From Streptosporangiaceae bacterium (GTDB lineage Bacteria > Actinomycetota > Actinomycetes > Streptosporangiales > Streptosporangiaceae): DNA of 12,654 nt. The stretch's first letter is position 1, and each line of letters begins with the position of its first letter. Position numbers and translations under genes: made by a program. Positions 1 through 9,700 of the stretch are shown piece by piece. The stretch lies in assembly GCA_030039095.1 (NCBI GenBank), contig JASHQP010000315.1, positions 1-12,654 of the forward strand. The letters are read 5' to 3'. The notes below the pieces were generated by a model. It saw nothing but the letters and a program-made list of their open reading frames with translations, ran no database searches and had not been told where the DNA came from.

Positions 1-562
1 GGTCAATGGCGGCGAATCCGCCATCAGATACTCCGTGCGCGGAGAACCGGCCGCCGGCGGCCGTGGCCCCGAACGCGGCGCCGCCCAGCAGGCCGCCCGC
101 GCCGTCGAACACCACGTCAGCGCCGCGGCCACCCGTGAACTCGTGAACCCGCTTGGCCCAGCCCGGCTCGGAGTAGTCCAGCGCGAGGCCGGCGCCCGCA
201 GCCCGGACCACCTCGAGCTTGCATGCACCGCGTGCGGCGCCGATGACCCGCGCTCCGGCCGCGCTGGCGAGCTGGACCAGCACCACGCCCATTCCGCCCG
301 CGGCGGCGGTGACCAGGACCGACTCGGCTGGCCGCACGGCGGCGCGTTCAAGGGGGCTCTCCGCGGTGGCGCCGTCGTGCAGCAGCGCGCCCGCCTCGGG
401 CAGGCTCAGGCCATCGGGAACCGGGATCAGATCGCCGACCGCGACGACGGCCCGCTCGACGTAGCCTCCCCAGCCGCCGTTGCCCCCGGTGCGCGGCTCC
501 TCCCCGATCGCCGGTGCGTGTGCATCTCCTCGCACGCTACGGCGGCCCGGGCGGCCCGGCAT
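1..562 (-). pseudogene. zinc-type alcohol dehydrogenase/NADPH:quinone oxidoreductase, N-terminally truncated, 3' end outside window
   Basis: The minus frame is open from position 1 to beyond 562 and reads as the nucleotide-binding half of a medium-chain dehydrogenase/quinone oxidoreductase. Readable blocks in order are GGWGGYVERAVVAVGDLIPV, a Rossmann segment with LVTAAAGGMGVVLVQLA and GARVIGAARG, LDYSEPGW, TGGRGADVVFDGAGG and GGRFSAHG. In the family about 100 residues of GroES-like domain should come before this. Here the space is filled by the end of the monooxygenase gene (stop at 598) and about 60 bases of unrelated sequence. In-frame starts exist at 562 (ATG) and 535 (GTG), but neither has a clear ribosome binding site. 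I infer a 5' deletion remnant. A short expressed protein remains possible. The family call is firm; the pseudogene call is less so. Confidence 0.7.
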
Positions 563-597
563 CGGCCAGCGGCCGGATGGGCAGCCGGTCGATGGTC

Positions 598-2271
598 CTA
601 GGACCGAGTGTCGGGGATACGCGGTGCCGACGCGACGCCGGTGACCGCGCGCAGCACCGCAACGAGCGTGTCCGGCGTCAGCCCGGCATCCGAGCGCGCG
701 GCGACGTGCCCGTCGGGCCGCACGAGCAATGCGCCAGTGCCGGGCAGGCCGGTCTGCTCGGGCCAGGTCACGCCGCCGTCCGCGGACCCTGCCGACGGGT
801 CGATCTGGTGGACAGCGATGCCCAGGCCGGTCTCGGCGCTCGCCGCGTCGGCTGCCGCGTGCCAGCGGGCGGCGCCGACGGTGATCAGGACGGCGAACCC
901 AGGACCGCACAGGTCAAGGGTGGAAACCTGCCGGCCGCCGATGCTCAGCCAGGCGTGCGGCAGCCGGGTGCCTGCCTGCCCGTGCAGCGCGGCGACCACA
1001 TCCCCCTCGGTGCCGTCGGGAACGACGGCGGGCGACTGGTAGCGGTATCGCATCATGATCGCGCCGGAGTCGATCTGGCGGTCGATGTCCGCGGCGTTGC
1101 CAGTGGTCCGCACGCCGTATCTGGCCAGAAAGTCAGTGCGCAGCCTGGCCTGGGAGGCGGCGAGCACCGCGCGGGGCCGGCGCTCGGGCTGATAGGTGTC
1201 CAGCAGCCCGGGCGCGGCGTGCCCGGCGAGCACCGCGGCGAGCTTCCACGCCAGGTTGTGCACGTCGGCGATTCCGGTGTTCGCGCCGAAGCCGCCCCAC
1301 GGCGCGTGCTGGTGGGCCGCGTCGCCGGCCAGGAACACGTGACCGCGCCGGTAGTCGTCGGCGACGCGCACCCCGGTGTCCCACGCGCTGCGCGCGAGCA
1401 GCTTGACGTCCACGTCCGCGCCGATCGCGGCGCGCACGAGTTCGACGCAGCGCTGCTCCGGGTAGTCGCCGATGCTCTCCCGCCCGGGATCGTATTCAAC
1501 GTGAAACGACCACTCGTCGGTGTTGTTCTTGGACAAGATCAGGCAGCGAACGGCGTCGTTGGCGATCTCGCACTGACTGAACGTGCGGCCAGCGACCAGG
1601 CCGGCGAGGTCCGCGTTGACGAACAGGTTGAGGTAGTGATGGGTTGGCCCGAGCGCCCAGCTGGTGATGCCCAGGGAATGCCGGACCGGGCTCGTGCCGC
1701 CGTCGGCCGCGATGAGGTAGCCGGCGCGCACGGACGCTGTGCGGCCGGTGGACAGCTCGGTCACCGAGGCCGCCACGCCGTCGTCGTCCGCCGTGAACCC
1801 GGTCAGCTCGGTGCCCAGCCGCAGGTCGCAGCCTCGTTCGCGGGCCACGTCCGCGAGCACCGGCTCGAGCAGCACCTGCGGGCAGAAGCAGAAGTGCGAT
1901 GGGCTGGCGTCCATGCCGAGCATGCTCCCCCGAGCCGATCGCCCGGGACCGCCAGTCCCGGGACCGCCAGGCCCGGCGATGTCGAGGGCCGTGGCGTCCA
2001 GCAGCGTTGTGCCCTGGCGCGCGCCCCCGAACGCCCCCATCTTCAGCGCGGATTCGGCCGCCTGCTGGACCCGCTGCTCAATCCCGATCTGGCGGAACAG
2101 CTCAACGGTGCGGGTGTGCACCCCCCGCGAGCGTGGCAGTTCCGAGGGCCGGGCGCGCCGCTCAACGAGCATGGTCTCGACGCCCTGATCGTGCAGGAAC
2201 AGCGCCGCGGACAGGCCTACAAGCCCTCCTCCCGAGATGAGCACCGGGGTGTGGCGGGAAGGCGGTGCCAT
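598..2271 (-). CDS. FAD-dependent aromatic (polyketide-type) monooxygenase
   Basis: This 557-residue group A flavoprotein monooxygenase is expected to use NAD(P)H and O2 to hydroxylate an aromatic or polyketide-like substrate in the cytoplasm. The FAD-binding Rossmann motif is at residues 14-19 (GGGLVG), with the ribose-binding acid at Glu37 (LVERR). The DG motif is near 190 (LIAADGGTSPVR), and the GD motif at 316-317 (FLAGDAAHQHAPWGGFGANT) contacts FAD. A C-terminal thioredoxin-like domain runs from about 430 to 550 (LPHAWLSIGG, STLDLCGPGFAVL), as in phenol hydroxylases and the PgaE/RdmE type. The ATG at 2271 is preceded by AGGAGG (2277-2282) at a good spacing, which fixes the start. The gene is divergent from a TetR-type gene 87 bp away, which probably represses it. 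A truncated quinone reductase follows it on the same strand. The substrate cannot be predicted. Confidence 0.93.
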   Translation of the reverse strand: MAPPSRHTPVLISGGGLVGLSAALFLHDQGVETMLVERRARPSELPRSRGVHTRTVELFRQIGIEQRVQQAAESALKMGAFGGARQGTTLLDATALDIAGPGGPGTGGPGRSARGSMLGMDASPSHFCFCPQVLLEPVLADVARERGCDLRLGTELTGFTADDDGVAASVTELSTGRTASVRAGYLIAADGGTSPVRHSLGITSWALGPTHHYLNLFVNADLAGLVAGRTFSQCEIANDAVRCLILSKNNTDEWSFHVEYDPGRESIGDYPEQRCVELVRAAIGADVDVKLLARSAWDTGVRVADDYRRGHVFLAGDAAHQHAPWGGFGANTGIADVHNLAWKLAAVLAGHAAPGLLDTYQPERRPRAVLAASQARLRTDFLARYGVRTTGNAADIDRQIDSGAIMMRYRYQSPAVVPDGTEGDVVAALHGQAGTRLPHAWLSIGGRQVSTLDLCGPGFAVLITVGAARWHAAADAASAETGLGIAVHQIDPSAGSADGGVTWPEQTGLPGTGALLVRPDGHVAARSDAGLTPDTLVAVLRAVTGVASAPRIPDTRS

Positions 2272-2288
2272 GGAGTCCTCCTCAATGT

Positions 2289-2340
2289 ACTGTCGGCTAA
2301 AATCTTATACTGCACTGAAAATTTTTATCCGACTATACTT
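2289..2340. promoter_or_regulatory. divergent promoter/operator between monooxygenase and TetR gene
   Basis: This AT-rich island in GC-rich DNA separates the two divergent genes. It holds an interrupted inverted repeat: GTCGGCTAAAA at 2292-2302 against TTTTATCCGAC at 2323-2333, matching at 10 of 11 positions across a 20-base spacer. TATACT at 2334-2339 is a plausible -10 for the TetR gene. On the minus strand TATAAG (2303-2308) could serve the monooxygenase gene. TetR-family repressors usually bind inverted repeats in such divergent gaps, so this is the most likely operator. Binding is inferred. Confidence 0.55.
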
Positions 2341-2348
2341 TGTTGAGC

Positions 2349-2353
2349 GGAGG
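2349..2353 (+). promoter_or_regulatory. ribosome binding site of the TetR gene
   Basis: GGAGG lies 5 bases before the GTG at 2359. It overlaps the competing GTG at 2353, so it supports the shorter start. Confidence 0.6.
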
Positions 2354-2358
2354 TGACG

Positions 2359-3018
2359 GTGGACACGTCGGCAGCGGACTCGGCGCAGACCGGTTTGCGG
2401 GAGCGCAAGAAGCGCGAGACCCGTGCCCGGATCGCCGACACCGCGCTCCGGCTGTTCAAGCAGCGGGGTTTCGACCAGACCACGGTCGCCGACGTCGCTG
2501 CCGCCGCGGACGTGTCGGTGAAGACAGTCTTCAACTACTTCCCCGCCAAGGAGGACCTCTTCTTCGACCGTGCCGACGAGATCGAGCAGACCTGGCTGGA
2601 CGCGGTCGCAGACCGCGGACCGGGCGAGCCGCTGCTGGCCGGCCTGCGGCGCAGGGTGCTGTCCCGGTTCGCCGATCACCCGGACGGGCCGGGCGTGGAC
2701 TTCCGCAGGGTGCTGGCGGGCAGCACGCACCTGCAGGCTCGGGGCCAGCAGATGTGGGCCAGCCACGAGGACGCGATTGCGGCTGCGCTCGCCGGGCAGC
2801 TCGGTTCCGACCCGGAGGATCCGACGGCACGCGTGCTGGCGCACCAGGTGCTGAGCATTCATCCGATGATGCTGCGGATGGTCGAGATGTGGACCCAGCA
2901 GGGCGAGCCTCCCGGCAGGGTGCGCGACCGCGCGCTGCAGATGATCGGCCGTGCGTTCGACATTCTGGAGCGGGGCATGGGTCAGGGACCCGGCAAGGTC
3001 GTTTCTGAGGACGGCTGA
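2359..3018 (+). CDS. TetR/AcrR family transcriptional regulator
   Basis: A regulator of about 219 residues. The N-terminal TetR helix-turn-helix spans residues 14-61, with the typical start RETRARIADTALRLFKQRGF and recognition region TTVADVAAAADVSVKTVFNY, followed by FPAKEDLFF. The variable C-terminal half (about 65-205) should be the ligand-binding and dimer domain. GGAGG at 2349-2353 sits 5 bases before the GTG at 2359. An alternative GTG at 2353 overlaps that site, so I prefer 2359. By position it probably represses the divergent monooxygenase and itself, and is released by the substrate or a related compound. The ligand cannot be read from the sequence. Confidence 0.93.
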   Translation: MDTSAADSAQTGLRERKKRETRARIADTALRLFKQRGFDQTTVADVAAAADVSVKTVFNYFPAKEDLFFDRADEIEQTWLDAVADRGPGEPLLAGLRRRVLSRFADHPDGPGVDFRRVLAGSTHLQARGQQMWASHEDAIAAALAGQLGSDPEDPTARVLAHQVLSIHPMMLRMVEMWTQQGEPPGRVRDRALQMIGRAFDILERGMGQGPGKVVSEDG

Positions 3019-3059
3019 GTAGCCGCGAGTGGCGGGCAGCTCCGGAATCCCGCGGGCGT

Positions 3060-3269
3060 ATGCGGATCCTCCCGTCACGAGGCTGGAGACAGGCGCCCGG
3101 CAACGGCAGCCCGCCACCGGCGACCCCGGCTCCTGTGCGGACCGTCATCGTGATCGCCCGGTCGGCGCTTCCCGGCCACGCCGGCGTGCAGATCGCCGCC
3201 ACCCACGGCGCGCGCTGGATCGGCCCCGTGCGGGTGGTGTACGCCAGCCCGCAGTGCACCGGCAGCTGA
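3060..3269 (+). CDS. doubtful short ORF, unknown function
   Basis: A 69-residue ATG frame. Its second half, from about PVRTVIVIARSALPGHAG to the stop, has G or C in almost every third codon position, which is what coding DNA of this organism looks like. The first half is a less regular Pro/Gly/Arg-rich run. There is no ribosome binding site before the ATG and I recognise no family. A minus-strand frame over the same bases has the same third positions, so the composition does not settle the strand. It may be a decayed fragment or chance. Confidence 0.2.
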   Translation: MRILPSRGWRQAPGNGSPPPATPAPVRTVIVIARSALPGHAGVQIAATHGARWIGPVRVVYASPQCTGS

Positions 3270-3476
3270 TCCGCCGGCCGGCAGCGGGTAACCGCGTGGC
3301 TCACCATCGAATTAGGTGCGCCACGGCCTACTTCCAGATTTCTGGAAAAAGCGCTGGCATGCCGCACAGCAGAGCCCGCAGCCGTAACACGCGGGTAGGC
3401 TCCCCCGATAGGTGGCCGGCCAAGATAATCACTTGGCCATGGCGACTCACCGTCATTTATATGCGGCAGTTCTGGC

Positions 3477-3481
3477 GGAGG
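3477..3481 (+). promoter_or_regulatory. ribosome binding site of the small membrane protein gene
   Basis: GGAGG lies 5 bases before the GTG at 3487. It selects the 65-residue start over upstream in-frame starts. Confidence 0.6.
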
Positions 3482-3486
3482 TCCCA

Positions 3487-3684
3487 GTGCACATTGGATC
3501 GGTGCTTCTCATCATCTGGCTGGCCATAGGGGGCTTCGCGGCCGGGCAGCGCGGCGATTACCAGGGGCCGATCGGAAATTGCAGCAGGGCCAGCACAATC
3601 GCGGTTACGGTCCTCGCCGGCCCGCTCAATTACGTGGGCGTGAATCCAGCCATCAAGTGCACCACGCCGCAGCCCAGCAATTAA
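3487..3684 (+). CDS. small two-helix membrane protein, unknown function
   Basis: This 65-residue protein starts at the GTG at 3487, with GGAGG (3477-3481) 5 bases upstream. A longer frame back to 3412 has no such site. Residues 3-18 (IGSVLLIIWLAIGGFA) form a hydrophobic helix. A polar stretch with one Cys follows (QRGDYQGPIGNCSRAS). A second hydrophobic segment covers about 33-47 (TIAVTVLAGPLNYVG), and a tail with a second Cys ends in TTPQPSN. It resembles short conserved hypothetical membrane proteins that I recall from actinobacteria, but I cannot name a function. It converges on katG, separated by a hairpin. The Cys pair could form a disulfide outside the membrane; that is inference. Confidence 0.7.
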   Translation: MHIGSVLLIIWLAIGGFAAGQRGDYQGPIGNCSRASTIAVTVLAGPLNYVGVNPAIKCTTPQPSN

Positions 3685-3714
3685 CTGCTGATAACCGCAC
3701 CGGCGCCTGACACC

Positions 3715-3746
3715 GCGTGCCCGGGCCTGCGCAGACCCGGGCACGC
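3715..3746. terminator. hairpin between convergent genes
   Basis: A perfect 11-bp stem, GCGTGCCCGGG with CCCGGGCACGC, encloses a 10-base loop. It lies 30 bases after the small membrane protein gene and 16 bases after the end of katG. It has no T-run, as is common for actinobacterial terminators. Its position suits both converging transcripts. Confidence 0.75.
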
Positions 3747-3762
3747 AGTGAACGGTGATGAA

Positions 3763-6469
<2,707 letters not shown>

Positions 6470-6476
6470 GACTCCA

Positions 6477-6506
6477 ACCTTACAGCCCTAAACACGAACG
6501 ATTCAA
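6477..6506 (-). promoter_or_regulatory. furA-katG promoter, probably leaderless
   Basis: On the minus strand TTGAAT (6501-6506) and TAAGGT (6477-6482) are 18 bases apart. Only 7 bases lie between the -10-like box and the furA ATG, so transcription would begin at or next to the start codon. GGAG (6472-6475) is only 2 bases from the ATG, too close to act as a normal ribosome binding site. A leaderless furA message has been described in mycobacteria, which fits. Confidence 0.55.
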
Positions 6507-6688
6507 GAAAACGAAGCGATCCGACTAAGTGCTGTGTCAGGGCCGGGATGGGTTGGTGTCCCGTATTGATCTATCGGGAGCCGGGACGCGGGCCGGTTGT
6601 CCGGAAGCGGATCGCAACCGACTCGTCTGGGGTGAAGACGTCCTTGTACGGAGCGAAGAAAATCACCACTGGGTTCTGGCCCGACGGC
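6507..6688. other. intergenic stretch between furA promoter and nrdJ terminator
   Basis: About 180 bases of moderate GC content. The first part, next to the furA promoter, is AT-richer and could hold the FurA operator, but I see no clear dyad. An open plus-strand frame crosses the region without recognisable protein motifs or a ribosome binding site. No tRNA-like T-arm or cloverleaf was found. Confidence 0.4.
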
Positions 6689-6719
6689 AAAGGGCTCGGC
6701 CTTGAAGGCCGAGCCCTTT
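6689..6719 (-). terminator. nrdJ terminator hairpin
   Basis: AAAGGGCTCGGCCTT and its exact complement AAGGCCGAGCCCTTT face each other across one base; in practice this is a GGGCTCGGCC stem with a short loop. It begins 43 bases after the nrdJ stop. A-runs and T-runs flank both sides, so it could stop transcription in either direction. It separates nrdJ from the furA-katG unit downstream. Confidence 0.85.
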
Positions 6720-6762
6720 TGCTGGCACAACAGTTCCGGATTAGACCGGATCACTTCGGGGA

Positions 6763-9700
6763 TCAGCTGCAGCCGCTGGTGGAGCCGCAGCCTTCACAGA
6801 CGTAGCAGCTTCCAGCGGGCCGCATCTTGGTTCCGCAGTTCAGGCACAGTGGCGCGTCGGCACTGCGGCCCTGGTGAGCCTCGATGAGCTCGGTCGAGCT
6901 GTGCGGGGCGAACGACTCCGGCGTGGCGTCACGTTCCGGCCTCTGAATTTCCTGGTGCTGTGGCTGCTCAACCTGCACCGACTGCGCCAGCTCGTCGGGG
7001 TCGACGTCGTCAGCCGGCGCGGCCGGATCCGCCCCCGACAGCGCGGCCGACCGCTCGGCCACCGACAGGATCCCCAGCTCCGAGCGCTCGTCGTAGGACA
7101 GGTGGTCGAGGGCGAGGCGGCGGAAGATGTAGTCCATCACCGAGCTGGCCATCCGGATGTCCGGGTCGTCGGTGATCCCGGCGGGGTCGAACCGCATGTT
7201 CGTGAACTTGGCCACGTACGACTCCAGCGGGATCCCGTACTGCAGTCCGACCGAGATCGCGATCGAGAACGCGTCCATCACGCCGGCCAGCGTCGAGCCC
7301 TGCTTGCCGAGCTTGAGGAAGACCTCGCCGATCCCGTCGCCCGGGTAGCTCGACGCGGTCATGTAACCCTCGGCGCCCGCCACGGAGAACCGGGTGACCG
7401 TGGCCGTCCGCTGCTTGGGCAGCCGCCGCCGCACCGGGCGGACCTCGTGCGGCGTCGCAGGCTCGGCCTCGGCCTCCGCTTCGGCCGGCTTCCTCTTGGC
7501 CACCGACAGCGGCTGGCCGACCTTGCAGTTGTCGCGGTAGATGGCGAGCGCCTTCAGGCCGAGCTTCCAGCCCTCGAAGTAGATCTTCTCGACGTCCTCG
7601 ACCGTGGCCGACTCCGGCATGTTGACCGTGTTGTGGTTGACAATGCCATTTGCCACGAAGGCATGCGTTTCGGGCACAGAGAGATCGAATACTTCCGCCT
7701 CTCCCGCATCGGCAACCGATGCCACCGGTGAGAAGTGGAGGTTACCTTCGATGACCTGATACAGCCAGGCAGGAAGCTCAACGCCTGGAAGGGTGGATAC
7801 CCTCTCGAGCGTCCGCCTGGTGACCTGCTGCGTGCGCGGATCGAGCAGGAACGTGAACCCGCTTCGCCAGCTTCGCACATGATCGGCACCGTGCCTTCCC
7901 AGCGGGATCATCTCAAAAAGCTCCCGCCCAGTGATGCCTGGCACCACATCGGCAGTGCCGGGCTTGCAGTGCTTGCGCAGGTACTTAGCCGCTTTAGCGG
8001 CCTTGTCCGGTTCCAGGAACGGCACGAGACTGACCATGAGCTGGCCCTGCAGCCCAGCTGCATAGACCTCGTCGTAGGTCTTGTCGTACTCCCTGTTACG
8101 CTTTGCGACCCGGCTGTGCTGAACTCCAAGGTTCGTCATGACGCTCTGAAGGTCGTCGAGCAGCGAGCCACTGTCCAGGCAGATTGCCCACTTCGAGGCC
8201 CCGCCGGTGGTGACGTAGGCATCAAGCGCCAGACCCTGGAGGAAGGCAAGAACCATCTCACGAGGCGAGCACAGCACAGCATCGGGAATCCGCTTGTCTG
8301 AGGCTCGTGTTCCACAACCGAGTGCGCTCATGAACTCCACTACGGCCTTGGACGAAACGACAACGCCCGCGCACCTCCCTGGCTCTTTCGTGATACGTGC
8401 CTGCAGACCGAAGACGGTCAGCCACGCTTCGCGCACCCTTTCCAGGACTTCGGGAACGGAGTTCGTGATGGTAATGGTCCAGTTGCTGCGAACTGTGTGC
8501 CCTTCGGATGCGTAGGCACCCAGCAGGAATGCCAGCTCAGTTGTCATTTCGGCCGGAAGCGTCACTGCCTTCTGATTGCCGTACGGTGCGGAGACGGTGA
8601 TACGCCGAAGGCTCTGCGGTGTAGCCGACCACTTCTCAGCGCCGTACTGAATTGCTACAGCATCACCCTCCTCGATCTCCTCCAGCGTCTTCCACGCGAG
8701 GCGGCCAGTCCCGGCGACGAGGAGGCGGTGCGGCAACGTTCCGGTGACCTTATGCCCTGATCGAAGCGTGACACGCCGGACTGGCCGGGTGCCGCCGTAG
8801 TAGAACGCGTCGGTCTTCCGGTCTCCGTCAAGCGACGAGATCACTAGTCGCTCCTCACGGAAGGTATCCTCTGCTTCGCCGCGGTGCAGGCTGGCAATTC
8901 TGATCAGGCCATCTGAAGACGCGACCAACGTCTCGCCGGTGACGCACTTTGATATTGCGCCCGAGAGCGCAGGCTGCACAGCGGCCATCATGCGGACGTG
9001 GCCCATCGGGCTTATGGACCGCTCCCCCATTGCGCAGTCAAACACTTCGTAGTGCTCCGGCCGCAGCCCGGGGGCGTCAACGACGTGGCCGTGCTCCGAG
9101 ATGTACTCGACGATGGCTTCGGCCTGCTCAGGCTGGTAGCCAAGATTCTTCAGCGCCCGCGGCACCGTCTGGTTGACGATTTGCATTGAGCCACCGCCAA
9201 CCAATTTCTTGAATTTGACCAACGCCAAGTCTGGTTCAATTCCAGTGGTATCACAGTCCATCATCAAGCCTATGGTTCCGGTAGGCGCGGTTAGGCTCGC
9301 TTGTGCATTTCGATAGCCATTCTTCTCACCTATTTCCAGGCATTCATTCCAGGCTTTGTTGGCAGCGGTAAGAGCCGCTTTATCGATGCCGCCCAGCGTC
9401 TTGATCTGGGCGCTAGCCGCAGCATGCTTGCCCATTACGCGCTTGTGCGCGGTCGCGTTACGCGCGTAGCCATCGTAAGGGCCGACCACCGCGGCCAGTT
9501 CGGCGGAACGCCGATAGGCGACGCCAGTCATTAGGGATGTGATGGCGGCAGCGATGGACCGACCCCCTTCGGAGTCATAGGCGTGCCCCGTTGCCATCAG
9601 CAGCGCGCCGAGGTTGGCATAGCCGATGCCGAGTTGCCGGTATGCACGGGTGGTGACGGCTATCTTCTCGGTCGGGAAGTCCGCAAAACAGATCGAAATG

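Larger units (their letters stand above)
3019..3486. other. intergenic stretch with little recognisable content
   Basis: This lies between the TetR gene and the small membrane protein gene. The left two thirds are GC-rich and contain one doubtful ORF (3060-3269). The right third is less GC-rich and holds TTCCAGA/TCTGGAA, a 7-base inverted repeat with a 2-base centre at 3332-3347. That repeat could be a protein-binding site for the small gene downstream. I see no tRNA, repeat array or transposase remnant here. Confidence 0.5.

Noticed and set aside
514..2346. 610-residue plus-strand open frame over the monooxygenase
   Set aside because: It is an antisense shadow with no recognisable motifs, while the minus frame shows a complete flavoprotein with a ribosome binding site.
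2305..3117. 270-residue minus-strand open frame over the TetR gene
   Set aside because: It has no family motifs, and the plus strand gives a textbook TetR helix-turn-helix.
6531..6688. Possible tRNA or integrase fragment between furA and nrdJ
   Set aside because: No T-arm sequence or cloverleaf could be built, and the plus-strand frame shows no convincing integrase motif.
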